Source: Microbacterium sp. VKM Ac-2870 (GTDB lineage: Bacteria > Actinomycetota > Actinomycetes > Actinomycetales > Microbacteriaceae). Taken from it: 64,000 nt of DNA. Shown here piece after piece: positions 18,054-26,727 of the stretch. The notes beneath the pieces were generated by a model. It did not search any database. It saw only the letters and a program-made list of their open reading frames with translations, and was not told the DNA's origin. The position numbers and the translations under genes were made by a program. The first letter of the stretch is position 1. The number at the start of each line of letters is the position of its first letter. The stretch spans positions 62,461 to 126,460 of the forward strand of contig NZ_JADKSH010000001.1 in assembly GCF_015350795.1 (NCBI RefSeq). The letters are read 5' to 3'.

Positions 18054-18127
18054 TTGCGGGGACAGGATTTGAACCTGCGACCTCTGGGTTATGAGCCCAG
18101 CGAGCTACCGAGCTGCTCCACCCCGCG
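18054..18127 (-). tRNA. initiator tRNA-fMet (CAT)
   Basis: 74 nt. Cloverleaf with anticodon CAT. Initiator features are visible: C1 opposite A72 unpaired, and three G-C pairs (GGG/CCC) at the bottom of the anticodon stem. The 3' CCA is not encoded. Confidence 0.95.
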
Positions 18128-18265
18128 GCACAAGGAATAGCCTAACACGGCTTCGGAGCACCGGCGAACAGCGCCGAACTCCCCGGGGCCTCGTGCGCGG
18201 CCGTCGACGACGCGCCGGGGCTCGCACCGTTGCCGCCGGACGGGCCGACGGGGGAGGATGGTGCG

Positions 18266-18382
18266 ATGACCTCGGCATCCACTCACGCCCCGATGGTGCG
18301 GTGGTTCGTTGGGCCGCTCATCGTTCGGACGCCACGACGCTCGGCCTTCTTCGGTGCGCACGCGTACGGAGCACACGGATGA
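18266..18382 (+). CDS. candidate 38-residue ORF coupled to the nitrilase gene
   Basis: ATG 18266 is preceded by GGGGGAGG at good spacing and the ORF runs to a TGA that overlaps the nitrilase ATG (ATGA). The product starts MTSASTHAPMVRWFV and is basic with one short hydrophobic run. It could be a real small protein, a translational-coupling leader, or chance. I do not recognise it. Confidence 0.35.
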   Translation: MTSASTHAPMVRWFVGPLIVRTPRRSAFFGAHAYGAHG

Positions 18383-19182
18383 CCGCGGATGCCGTGGGTA
18401 TCGCGGTGGCGCAGTTCGCTCCCACCGCCGATGCCGCACACAACATCCGTGAGATCGAAGAGCTGACCGTACGGGCTGCGGCCCGAGGCGCGCGCGTGGT
18501 GCTCTTCCCGGAGTACGCGAGCTACTTCGTCGACCCGTTCGACGCGAGTCTGGCCGCACACGCGCAGGATCTGGACGGTCCCTTCGTCGAAGCGCTCACG
18601 GCGATCGCGGCGCGCAGCGGCGTCGTGGTCGTGGGCGGCCTCGTCGAGCGGGGCGCGGGCGACCGCGTACGCAACGCCGTGGTGGCGGTCGACGAGCGCG
18701 GCGTGGTAGCGGTGTACCGCAAACTCCACCTGTATGACGCGTTCGGCCAGCGCGAATCCGACTGGGTCGAACCGGGCGAGCTGAGCGCCCCCGAGACGTT
18801 CGAGGTGGACGGTCTGACCATCGCGTTGATGACGTGCTACGACCTGCGCTTCCCCGAGGTCGCGCGATTGTTGGCGGATGCCGGTGCGCACGTCGTGCTC
18901 GTTGCGGCGCAATGGGTGCGTGGTCCGCTCAAGGAGCACCACTGGCGGACGCTCCTGCACGCGCGCGCGATCGAGAACACGCTCTATGTGGCCGGCGCCG
19001 ATCATCCGCCTCCGCTGGGGGTGGGAGCGTCCATCGTCGTCGACCCGCAGGGGGTCGAGGTCGCCGGTGTCGGAACGGCAACGGACGTCGCGGTGGCCTT
19101 TGCGGATGCCGGCACCGTCGAGCGGGTGCGTCGTGTCAATCCGGCGCTGTCGTTGCGGCGCTTCCGCGTCGTTCCGCGCTGA
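18379..19182 (+). CDS. nitrilase-superfamily amidohydrolase, possible omega-amidase
   Basis: 267 residues with the full catalytic triad Glu45 (FPEYASY), Lys115 (YRKLHLYD) and Cys153 (MTCYDLRFPE). This is the Nit/carbon-nitrogen hydrolase group. The convergent neighbour is a GTK/KAT-type aminotransferase; in Bacillus and mammals such a pair forms glutamine transaminase plus omega-amidase, removing alpha-ketoglutaramate. I infer that role from the pairing. ATG 18379 follows a GGAG at moderate distance. Confidence 0.85.
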   Translation: MTADAVGIAVAQFAPTADAAHNIREIEELTVRAAARGARVVLFPEYASYFVDPFDASLAAHAQDLDGPFVEALTAIAARSGVVVVGGLVERGAGDRVRNAVVAVDERGVVAVYRKLHLYDAFGQRESDWVEPGELSAPETFEVDGLTIALMTCYDLRFPEVARLLADAGAHVVLVAAQWVRGPLKEHHWRTLLHARAIENTLYVAGADHPPPLGVGASIVVDPQGVEVAGVGTATDVAVAFADAGTVERVRRVNPALSLRRFRVVPR

Positions 19183-19202
19183 TCGCCCAGGGGCCGGAAG
19201 AC

Positions 19203-20420
19203 TCAGCGGGCGAGGCCAGCCAGTCCCGCCAGGCGGCCGGCCGCGTCGGCGATGACATCTTCCCGTTTGCACGCCGCGAAGCGCACGAGGGTGGCGTAGT
19301 CCGCGCGATGCGGCCTGCTCACGAAGGCGGTCAGCGGGATCGCCACGACACCCACGCGCTCCGGGAGCGCGCGACAGAAGTCGGCGGCATCCGTCCCCGG
19401 AGCCATCAGCGCTCGGGCATCCGCCACCGTGAAGTATGAACCTGCGGGTCGTGACACGGTGAAGCCGGCGGCTTCCAATCCGACGCCGAGCAGATCGCGC
19501 TTAGCGCGCAGCGCCGCCGCAACACCGCTGAAGAAGTCGTCGGGCAGCGCGAGGCCGGCCGCGATCGCGTGCTGGAACGGCGTGCCGTTCACATACGTCA
19601 AGAACTGCTTCACCGCGAGTACAGCGTCGACGAGGTCGGCCGGTCCCGATACCCATCCGATCTTCCAACCGGTTGTCGAGAAGGTCTTGCCGGCCGAGGA
19701 GATCGACAGCGTGCGTTCGTGCGCGCCGGCCAGTGTTGCGAGTGGTACGTGCGGTTCGCCGAAGACGAGGTGCTCGTACACCTCGTCGGTGACGACGATC
19801 GCGTCGTGGCGTTCGGCCAATCGAACGATCTCTTGACGCGTCGCGGCTGAGAAGACCGCGCCGGTCGGATTGTGCGGATCGTTGACCAGGATGATGCGGG
19901 TGTGATCGGTGACAGCGCGCGAGAGATCGTCGAGGTCGGGCTGGAAGTCGGGCCAGCGCAGCGGCACGGTGACCAGTCGCGCGCCCGCCAGTGCGACGCA
20001 CGCCGCATACGAGTCGTAGTACGGCTCGAAGACGACGACTTCGTCGTCGGGGGAGTCGATCAGTGCGAGAAGAGTGGCGGCGAGCGCTTCGGTGGCACCG
20101 GCCGTGATCAGGATCTCGGTGTCCGGGTCGGGTGTCAGACCGTAGAACCGCTGCTGATGATCGGCGACCGCGTCACGCAGCGCCGCGACCCCGCGTCCGG
20201 GAGCGTACTGATTCGCTCCGGAGGAGATCGCGTCGCGAGCGGCGTCGAGCACAGCGGCCGGTCCGTCTTCGTCGGGAAAGCCCTGGCCGAGGTTGACCGC
20301 ACCCGTGTGCGCGGCGAGCGCGCTCATCTCGGCGAAGATCGTCGGCGCGGCGGCGCCGGTGTCGGATAGCAGTCCCGCGCCCTGCGCGGTGCGGCGCCAG
20401 GCGCCCGGAATCTCTCGCAT
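19203..20420 (-). CDS. class I/II PLP aminotransferase, GTK/KAT type
   Basis: 405 residues. Fold type I: NLGQGFPDEDGP (43-54) is characteristic of the glutamine transaminase K/kynurenine aminotransferase group, NDPHNPTGAVF near 180, and PLP Lys245 in SSAGKTFSTTGWK. Probably transaminates Met, Gln, Phe or related amino acids; a DapC-type role is the alternative. ATG 20420 has TAACCT 7 nt upstream. Stop lies 20 bp from the nitrilase stop. Confidence 0.85.
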   Translation of the reverse strand: MREIPGAWRRTAQGAGLLSDTGAAAPTIFAEMSALAAHTGAVNLGQGFPDEDGPAAVLDAARDAISSGANQYAPGRGVAALRDAVADHQQRFYGLTPDPDTEILITAGATEALAATLLALIDSPDDEVVVFEPYYDSYAACVALAGARLVTVPLRWPDFQPDLDDLSRAVTDHTRIILVNDPHNPTGAVFSAATRQEIVRLAERHDAIVVTDEVYEHLVFGEPHVPLATLAGAHERTLSISSAGKTFSTTGWKIGWVSGPADLVDAVLAVKQFLTYVNGTPFQHAIAAGLALPDDFFSGVAAALRAKRDLLGVGLEAAGFTVSRPAGSYFTVADARALMAPGTDAADFCRALPERVGVVAIPLTAFVSRPHRADYATLVRFAACKREDVIADAAGRLAGLAGLAR

Positions 20421-20427
20421 CGCGCTC

Positions 20428-20433
20428 AGGTTA
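20428..20433 (-). promoter_or_regulatory. -10 box of the aminotransferase gene (leaderless)
   Basis: TAACCT, 7 nt before ATG 20420. Confidence 0.55.
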
Positions 20434-20520
20434 CATGCATAGGGTGGGTCGAGTGCGGCCATAAGCAACACACAGGATTGCGCGACATTCTGGTCAGGAC
20501 CTGGGAAGAAGGAAGCACAC

Positions 20521-22065
20521 ATGAGCGAGAACATCCCCTCCAACACCGACCCGCAGGATGCTGCCGCGAAGGGCGACGACGCCACGCAGAGCCACGTCGC
20601 CCCGCAGGACGATGCCTCCGGCGCGACCGCCTCGTACGAGCGTCCGCCCATGCCGGCGCAGTCGGCGACCTACGCGGCTCAGGCCCCTGCGGCGCCGTCT
20701 GGCTACGCAGCCCACGCTCCGTACACGGCTCCGACGGCGCCTGTGCACGGAACGCACGCCCCGGCGTACGGTGCACCGGCGTACGGCTCCGCACCCTACG
20801 GCGCGCATCCCACCGCGCCTTACGCCACAGCAGCGGCGGCATCGGCGGAGCCGGCGGCACCGTCCGCCAAGGTCGGCGCCGGAAAGATCGTGGGCATCAT
20901 GGTCGCGGCTGCTCTCGTCGGCGGCGCCGCGGGCATCGGCGGCGCCGCGGCTGGGGCGTCGCTGTTTCCGCAGTCGCAGACCGTCGTCAATGGCGCACCG
21001 TCGACGGTCACGGTCAACAACACCGCATCGGTGAACCAGACCACGGCGATCGCCGCAAAGGTGCTGCCGAGCGTCGTGACGATCTCGGCGACGGCGGGCT
21101 CCTCGGGCGGCACCGGATCCGGTGTCGTGCTGAGCGCCGACGGGTACGTCGTCACGAACACCCACGTGGTCACCCTCGACGGCCAGACCGGCGATGCGAA
21201 GCTCTCGGTGACGACCTCCGATGGCAAGGTCTACGCGGCGACCATCGTGGGCACCGACCCGACCTATGACCTCGCCGTGATCAAGCTCACGGATGCGTCC
21301 GGGCTCACCCCGATCGAGTTCGGCGACTCGTCGAAGCTGAACGTCGGCGACCAGACGGTCGCGATCGGAGCGCCGCTCGGCCTTTCGAACACCGTCACCA
21401 CCGGCATCGTCAGCGCGCTGAACCGCTCCATCCAGATCGCCTCGTCGGCGGCGCCCGAAGGTGACTCTGCGGAGCAGACTCCGCAGCAGGGCGACAACGG
21501 CTCGCCGTTCCAGTTCGACTTCGGGCAGGGTCAGCAGCAGCAGTCGACGCCGAAGAGTTCGATCTCCATCGCCGTCATCCAGACGGATGCTGCCATCAAC
21601 CCGGGCAACTCGGGTGGCGCGCTCGTGGACGGACAGGGCAAGCTCATCGGCATCAACGTCGCCATCGCTTCGGCGGGCGGCTCGAGCTCGAGCGGTCAGT
21701 CCGGCTCGATCGGCGTCGGCTTCTCGATCGAGTCGAACATCGTGCAGCGCGTGACCGATGAGCTCATCAAGAACGGCAAGGCCACGCACGGTCTGCTCGG
21801 CGCGGGTGTCCGCGACGCCGCCAGCCAGGACGGCGCGACGGTCGCTGGCGCCTACATCGCCGACGTCACTTCGGGCGGTGCGGCTGCCGGAGCCGGGCTG
21901 AAGAAGGGCGACGTCGTGACGTCGTTCAATGGATTCCCCGTCACCAACGCGACCGACCTCACCGCTCAGGTGCGGGCTCTCGCGGCCGGCTCGAAGGCGA
22001 CTATCGTCTACCAGCGCGGCGGCAAGTCGGCCAGCGCCGAGGTCACACTGGGTCAGCTTCAGTAA
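20521..22065 (+). CDS. HtrA/DegP-like trypsin-type protease with PDZ domain
   Basis: 514 residues. Cytoplasmic N-terminus of about 120 residues rich in Ala, Pro and Tyr (AYGAPAYGSAPYG repeats), one TM helix (121-148), then an extracytoplasmic trypsin domain with His215 (TNTHVV), Asp250 (YDLAVIKL) and Ser364 (GNSGGAL), and a C-terminal PDZ domain (about 425-510). A Gln/Ser-rich insert (about 310-345) interrupts the protease domain. Role: envelope protein quality control. ATG 20521 has AAGGAAG upstream. Confidence 0.93.
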   Translation: MSENIPSNTDPQDAAAKGDDATQSHVAPQDDASGATASYERPPMPAQSATYAAQAPAAPSGYAAHAPYTAPTAPVHGTHAPAYGAPAYGSAPYGAHPTAPYATAAAASAEPAAPSAKVGAGKIVGIMVAAALVGGAAGIGGAAAGASLFPQSQTVVNGAPSTVTVNNTASVNQTTAIAAKVLPSVVTISATAGSSGGTGSGVVLSADGYVVTNTHVVTLDGQTGDAKLSVTTSDGKVYAATIVGTDPTYDLAVIKLTDASGLTPIEFGDSSKLNVGDQTVAIGAPLGLSNTVTTGIVSALNRSIQIASSAAPEGDSAEQTPQQGDNGSPFQFDFGQGQQQQSTPKSSISIAVIQTDAAINPGNSGGALVDGQGKLIGINVAIASAGGSSSSGQSGSIGVGFSIESNIVQRVTDELIKNGKATHGLLGAGVRDAASQDGATVAGAYIADVTSGGAAAGAGLKKGDVVTSFNGFPVTNATDLTAQVRALAAGSKATIVYQRGGKSASAEVTLGQLQ

Positions 22066-22086
22066 TACGCAGACGGCATCCGTCTC

Positions 22087-22124
22087 ACGAACGCCACTTC
22101 GCCTTTCGGTGGGGTGGCGTTCGT
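22087..22124. terminator. terminator hairpin after the HtrA-like gene
   Basis: ACGAACGCCAC / GTGGCGTTCGT (11 bp) around a GC-rich loop, 21 nt past the stop; also serves the convergent small gene. Confidence 0.7.
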
Positions 22125-22143
22125 CGCGTCTGCGGGCGGAGCC

Positions 22144-22359
22144 TCAGCGCGGCGTGCCGTCCGTCGTGTCGTTGTCGCCGGACTGCTCGTCGAGGAAGAC
22201 CTCGACGGGCACCGAGATCGCGACACCTGCAGCGCCCAGGATGCCGAGATCGTCGACCGGAGGCGGCAGGACCTCCGCAGGCCCGCGCGCGTCGAGGGGT
22301 TCGGACGGCAGCCCGCCCCACTCGGACGGTTCTTCAGGACGGCTCTGGAAGATACCCAT
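22144..22359 (-). CDS. small conserved hypothetical protein (71 aa)
   Basis: Acidic 71-residue protein starting MGIFQSRPEEPSEWGGLPSEPL, no TM or signal peptide, Pro/Glu-rich, with a hydrophobic middle (GILGAAGVAISVPVEVFL). The overlapping ORF in another frame has biased low-complexity composition and is not credible. I recall similar MGIF-type small proteins in related genomes but know no function. Confidence 0.65.
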   Translation of the reverse strand: MGIFQSRPEEPSEWGGLPSEPLDARGPAEVLPPPVDDLGILGAAGVAISVPVEVFLDEQSGDNDTTDGTPR

Positions 22360-22397
22360 GTCCCCATTGTGCGGGGCAGGGCGAACGCTGGGGTGGA

Positions 22398-23336
22398 TCA
22401 GTCCGGCTCGGCGGTGGCTTCGATGTCGCGTTGCTGCTCTCGCTTGCGCGGGGCCCGCGAGCCGATGGCGCCGGCGACCGACCCGAGCGCGCCCGCTGCC
22501 TTCCGCCCACCGGCGCCCACGGCACCGCCTGCACGTCGCACGACAGCCAATGCCGAGCTCTCCACGCGTTCGGCGCCCGGACGCGGCTCGAGCTCGGTCG
22601 GGTAGACCGAGGGGGGCACCCCGAAAGCGCGCCGTGAGCCGATGATGACGCGGCGGCCGAGCAGGTGGTTGCCGGTTCCGCCGATGGCCGCCCCGATCCC
22701 GAACGGCAGCGCTTTGCCGATCACCGAGGCGCTGCCCTTCGTGGCGAATTGGCGGATGAACGAGCTTTTGAGCCGGTCCACGAGCGGGCCGACTGCGGCG
22801 CGCGGCAATGACCGGGTGATGAGTTCACCCCAGTAGCCCGACCTGTCGGTTCCCGTGCCGGCAACCTGACGACCGAGTTGGGCGACCAGGTCGACTCCCT
22901 CTTGTCCGAGCATCAATGTCAGCACGAGCGCTCGCGCGCGATCGGGGTTCTCCACGCGAATGCCGTGCAGCTCTGCGAGTGACTGGGCGAACAGCGCCGT
23001 GGCTTCGAGGAACCCGACCGTTTCCACTCCCGACAGCGCGAGGGTCACGCCGGTGCCGATGCCCGGAACGACCGCCGTCGCCCCCACGGCCGCGCCGCCC
23101 GTCGTCACCGCGGCCAGATAGCGTCGCTCGAGCATCCGCACGATCTCTGCAGTGGTGGCGTGAGGGTGGCGCAACCGGATGCTCCGCAGATGGGCGATGA
23201 CGGCGGGGCGCTGCACCTGCAGAACGCGGTCGAGCGCGCGCACGGTGCGCGGGTGCTCGGGCGACCCCTCCGGGGGGAGCCCGCCGTCCCAGGGCGCGTC
23301 ATCGGAGAGCGAATGGATGCGGTGGATCTTGGCCAT
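22398..23336 (-). CDS. hypothetical protein, EcsC-like
   Basis: 312 residues. N-terminal helical region, then a Gly/Ala-rich hydrophobic stretch (AVTTGGAAVGATAVVPGIGTG) and another near GKALPFGIGAAIGGTGNHLLG, resembling EcsC-family membrane-associated proteins. The tail is Ala/Gly/Arg-rich and probably disordered. Family assignment is tentative. ATG 23336 has TAGGAT 9 nt upstream. Confidence 0.65.
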   Translation of the reverse strand: MAKIHRIHSLSDDAPWDGGLPPEGSPEHPRTVRALDRVLQVQRPAVIAHLRSIRLRHPHATTAEIVRMLERRYLAAVTTGGAAVGATAVVPGIGTGVTLALSGVETVGFLEATALFAQSLAELHGIRVENPDRARALVLTLMLGQEGVDLVAQLGRQVAGTGTDRSGYWGELITRSLPRAAVGPLVDRLKSSFIRQFATKGSASVIGKALPFGIGAAIGGTGNHLLGRRVIIGSRRAFGVPPSVYPTELEPRPGAERVESSALAVVRRAGGAVGAGGRKAAGALGSVAGAIGSRAPRKREQQRDIEATAEPD

Positions 23337-23345
23337 GTCGGCACG

Positions 23346-23351
23346 ATCCTA
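23346..23351 (-). promoter_or_regulatory. -10 box of the EcsC-like gene
   Basis: TAGGAT, 9 nt before ATG 23336; leaderless or with a 2-3 nt leader. Confidence 0.5.
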
Positions 23352-23466
23352 TGGACGACCCCTGGGCGGGGGCTGAACGGCGCGGTATGACATCCGCGCC
23401 GGAAGATCGGCTCGAAAGAGGCGTGCTCTCTGTGGACGACTCGCGGCAATCGTCGGACCGGCTTGC

Positions 23467-23472
23467 TAGGTT
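23467..23472 (+). promoter_or_regulatory. -10 box of the ABC transporter operon (leaderless)
   Basis: TAGGTT, 6 nt before GTG 23479. Confidence 0.6.
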
Positions 23473-23478
23473 TGACGG

Positions 23479-24861
23479 GTGAGCGCCCCCCAGCCGATCC
23501 CCCAGGACGACGACGGCGTGCACGCCCTCCCGCCGCTTCCACCGGTCGCGGCTGCAGAAGCTGCTGCGCAGCTGGATCGCCAGCCCGCGGACGCCGATGA
23601 ACCTGCGGCGGAAGGCGCTGCGCCGCCTTCGAAGCCGCCGCGCCCCCGTCGGCCGCCGGCCAAGCGTCCGGCACAGCCGCGCAAGCCGAAATCGACGGTT
23701 CCGCCCCGCCCGAAGATCGCGCCGGAGCTGGCTGCTGCCCGGTTCGAGGCTGCCGCCGTAGATTCCGGGCAGGTCCCGCCGGACGCCGGCATCGACGCGG
23801 ACGCGGCGACCGTGGGATCGGAACCGGTCGCCGCTGCGCCGGAGCCCGAGCCGGTCGTATCCGCGAAGCAGGTTGTCGAGCCCGAGCTGGAGCCGGAACC
23901 GGAGGTCGTCGAGCCGGAGCCGGAGATTGTCGAGCCCGAACCCGTCAATGTCGGATCCGAGGTCGCGCAGACCGAACCGGAGCCCGACGTCATTGACGCC
24001 GAGCACGAGTCCGACCTCGCACTCCTGATGGTCGATGATGCCGACGACGAACGAGAATCCCGCCCCGCGGAGGCTATCGGTGAGTCCGATATCTCGTCGA
24101 GCCCGCCCGCGGTGCGCCTGCGGGCCGTGACGAAGACATTCGGGTCGACGGTGGCGGTCGACGCCATCGACCTGCGGATCGAGGCGGGGACGTTCTACGG
24201 AATCGTGGGTCCGAACGGCGCGGGCAAGACGACGACGCTGTCCATGATCGCGGGGCTCCTGCGCCCCGACCGCGGCGATATCGAGATCGCGGGCGTCGAC
24301 CTCGCCGCCGATCCACGACGTGCCAAGCAGCAGATGGGGATCCTGCCCGATCGACTTCGCACCTTCGACCGGCTGACCGGCCGGCAGCTGCTGCACTATT
24401 ACGGTGTGCTGCGGGGGTTGCGCTCCTCGGTCGTCGAAAGCCGAAGCGCGGAGTTGGCCCGTGCGTTCGATCTCACCGATGCGCTGTCGCGTCCGGTCTC
24501 CGACTACTCCGCCGGCATGACGAAGAAGATCATGCTCGCCGGCGCGATGATCCACTCTCCCCGTGTGCTCGTGCTCGATGAACCCTTCGAATCGGTCGAC
24601 CCCGTTTCCTCCGCCGTGGTGCTCGACATCCTGTCGGCGTATGTGTCCCACGGCGGCACGGTCGTGCTCTCCAGCCACGGCATGGAGCTCGTCGAAAGGG
24701 TGTGCTCGGGGCTTGCTGTCATCGTCGGCGGCCGAGTGCTCGCCGAGGGCACCGTCGACGAGGTGCGCGGTGGTCTCACGCTCGAAGAGCGTTTCATCCA
24801 ACTGTCCGGCGGCATCAGCGATGCGGAGGGCCTGGAGTGGTTGCACACGTTCTCCGACTGA
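23479..24861 (+). CDS. ABC transporter ATPase with long disordered N-terminus
   Basis: 460 residues. The first 210 are Pro/Ala/Lys-rich then Glu/Pro-rich (EPEPEVVEPEPEIVEPEP and similar). The ATPase domain follows: Walker A GPNGAGKTT, Q-loop, signature SDYSAGMTKK (in place of LSGGQ), Walker B VLVLDEPFE, H-loop SSHGM. Similar to EcsA-type exporter ATPases. Forms a complex with the overlapping permease. GTG 23479 is supported by the leaderless -10. Confidence 0.88.
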   Translation: MSAPQPIPQDDDGVHALPPLPPVAAAEAAAQLDRQPADADEPAAEGAAPPSKPPRPRRPPAKRPAQPRKPKSTVPPRPKIAPELAAARFEAAAVDSGQVPPDAGIDADAATVGSEPVAAAPEPEPVVSAKQVVEPELEPEPEVVEPEPEIVEPEPVNVGSEVAQTEPEPDVIDAEHESDLALLMVDDADDERESRPAEAIGESDISSSPPAVRLRAVTKTFGSTVAVDAIDLRIEAGTFYGIVGPNGAGKTTTLSMIAGLLRPDRGDIEIAGVDLAADPRRAKQQMGILPDRLRTFDRLTGRQLLHYYGVLRGLRSSVVESRSAELARAFDLTDALSRPVSDYSAGMTKKIMLAGAMIHSPRVLVLDEPFESVDPVSSAVVLDILSAYVSHGGTVVLSSHGMELVERVCSGLAVIVGGRVLAEGTVDEVRGGLTLEERFIQLSGGISDAEGLEWLHTFSD

Positions 24862-26390
24862 GGCTCGACCTGCTCGTCGGGGCGCTGCGCGGCGAACGCC
24901 GTCAACGTGTGCGCACCATCTTCGGGTTCGTTCTCGTCGCTCTCGCCGTGGGCGCTGTGTGCGCTGCGACCGCCCGGTTGGGCTCTTCGTCGGAAGGGGC
25001 CGCTTTCGCGGTGACGATCGTGGCCACGTCCGCCCTCACACTGGGGTTCTTCGTCACGGCCCTCGTGGGTGGCATCGACGATCAGCTCGATCCGCGGCGA
25101 TTCGCTGTGCTCGGAGCATCTCCTCGTGAAACGGCGTGGGTGACCTTGTTGGCCAGCACCATCAGCGTCCCGGTGCTGGCACTCGTGGTGGTCGCCGTCG
25201 CGCTCGGTGCCTTGTGGGCGCGACACGGCACGCCCGTCGGACTGATCGTGCTGTCCTCGATCGTCGGCGTCCTCACCTGCATGCTGCTGGCGAAGATCGC
25301 GCTGGCCATCGGCGGCATCCTGCACGACCGTCGGTCTCGGGAGCTCACCGGCATCTTCCTCATCGCCGTGATCGTCGTGGTGGTGCCGGTGGTGGTCTTC
25401 CTCGCGTCGCTCGAGTGGACCGACGGTGTGCCGTCGGCGCTCGCCGAAGCAGTGGACGTCCTCGCCCTGACGCCTCTGGGAGCGGCGTGGGCGATCCCCG
25501 GTCGGGCGGTGGAAGGGAACCTCGCCGGCTCCCTCGCCGTCGCGCTGGCCTCGGTGGCGGTGCTCGCCGCGGCGTGGGTGTGGCTTGTCCGCCGCCTGAT
25601 GACGACGACCGATCGCCCGGGCTCCGCGCGCGAGCGTCGAGGGCTGGGGTGGTTCGATCTCACGGGTGGCACACCCGCCGGAGGAGTGGCCGCGCGCAGC
25701 CTCGTCTACTGGCTCCGCGACCCGCGATACCTGGTCAACATGATCATCGTGCCCATCGCCGCGGCGGTCACCGTCGCCCCGCTCGTGCTCGTCGGCGTGC
25801 CGTTGTCTTTCGCGATTCTGATCCCCGCGCCGCTCATTGCGCTCTTCCTCGGGTGGATGCCGCACAACGATCTCGCCTACGACTCGACGGCGCTGTGGAT
25901 GCATATCGCGGCGGCCGTGCGCGGTGCCGCCGATCGGGCGGGACGCCTCGTACCGATCGCGCTGGTCGGCGTGGTCGTGCTTGCCGTGGCCATACCCGTG
26001 ACGATCTCGGTCCACGGCCGGTGGGCGATTCTGCCGGCCATGATCGGCGTGTGCGCCAGCCTGTTCCTGAGCGCACTGGGCCTGTCATCGCTCGCCTCCG
26101 TGGTGGCGCCCTACGCGGTATCCCGCCCGGGAGACAGCCCCTTCCAGCAGCCGCAACGCACCGGAGGCGGGCTCTCGCAGGGAGTCGTCATGGTCGGCGC
26201 CCTGGTCCTCAGCATCCCTGCGTTGTGGTGGGCATGGCTCGCCCTCACGGTCGATGATCAGTGGGCCTGGACTGCGCTGTGGGGCGGGGTCGGCATCGGC
26301 GTGGTGGTTCTGCTGGGCGGGATCTTCGGCGGGGGAGCGGTGTTCGATCGCACCGGCGCGCGGCTGATGGAGTTCGCCGAGTCGACCTGA
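24837..26390 (+). CDS. ABC transporter permease
   Basis: 517 residues, about 12 hydrophobic helices with no soluble domain. Begins VVAHVLRLRLDLLVGALRGE. GTG 24837 has GGAGGG 6 nt upstream and overlaps the ATPase 3' end by 25 bp, so the two are coupled. Substrate unknown; the pair resembles Ecs-type exporters more than importers (no binding protein). Confidence 0.82.
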   Translation: MVAHVLRLRLDLLVGALRGERRQRVRTIFGFVLVALAVGAVCAATARLGSSSEGAAFAVTIVATSALTLGFFVTALVGGIDDQLDPRRFAVLGASPRETAWVTLLASTISVPVLALVVVAVALGALWARHGTPVGLIVLSSIVGVLTCMLLAKIALAIGGILHDRRSRELTGIFLIAVIVVVVPVVVFLASLEWTDGVPSALAEAVDVLALTPLGAAWAIPGRAVEGNLAGSLAVALASVAVLAAAWVWLVRRLMTTTDRPGSARERRGLGWFDLTGGTPAGGVAARSLVYWLRDPRYLVNMIIVPIAAAVTVAPLVLVGVPLSFAILIPAPLIALFLGWMPHNDLAYDSTALWMHIAAAVRGAADRAGRLVPIALVGVVVLAVAIPVTISVHGRWAILPAMIGVCASLFLSALGLSSLASVVAPYAVSRPGDSPFQQPQRTGGGLSQGVVMVGALVLSIPALWWAWLALTVDDQWAWTALWGGVGIGVVVLLGGIFGGGAVFDRTGARLMEFAEST

Positions 26391-26431
26391 TCGGCTGTGC
26401 ATGAACGCGGCCCCGGTGGGCGCGGCGCCGA

Positions 26432-26437
26432 TAGAAT
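26432..26437 (+). promoter_or_regulatory. -10 box of the DUF3039 gene (leaderless)
   Basis: TAGAAT, 8 nt before ATG 26446; this decides against the longer in-frame start at 26401. Confidence 0.6.
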
Positions 26438-26445
26438 CGGTCACC

Positions 26446-26718
26446 ATGAGCCCCCTCGATAGCCCCGACGCACCCGGCGACGGCGGAGTCGCCACTCTCG
26501 ACCGCGAGCTCGAGGAGCTCCTGCGCGAAGAGAACGTCGAGCCCGGTGATCACGAGCGCTTCTCCCACTACGTGAAGAAGGAGAAGATCCTCGAATCGGC
26601 GCTCACAGGAAAGCCCGTGCGGGCGCTCTGCGGCAAGAAGTGGACGCCCGGACGCGACCCGGAGAAGTTCCCGGTCTGCCCGACGTGCAAAGAGATCTAC
26701 GAATCGTTGATGACCTGA
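26446..26718 (+). CDS. DUF3039 family protein
   Basis: 90 residues. Acidic N-terminus, helix LERELEELL-type, then HYVKKEKI and a zinc-ribbon-like RALCGKKWTPGR...FPVCPTCKEIYE with three cysteines. Widely conserved small actinobacterial protein of unknown function. It is convergent with pncB, 9 bp apart. Confidence 0.85.
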   Translation: MSPLDSPDAPGDGGVATLDRELEELLREENVEPGDHERFSHYVKKEKILESALTGKPVRALCGKKWTPGRDPEKFPVCPTCKEIYESLMT

Positions 26719-26727
26719 CCGCGGAAC
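26719..26727. other. 9-bp convergent spacer, no terminator
   Basis: DUF3039 and pncB meet tail to tail with no visible hairpin, so readthrough antisense RNA is likely. Confidence 0.4.

Noticed and set aside
22059-22367. 102-codon minus-strand ORF
   Set aside because: Overlaps the 71-residue protein in another frame; Ser/Arg-rich composition marks it as a shadow.
23860-23960. Glu-Pro codon repeats as CRISPR-like array
   Set aside because: Irregular units inside a translated N-terminus; no spacer pattern.
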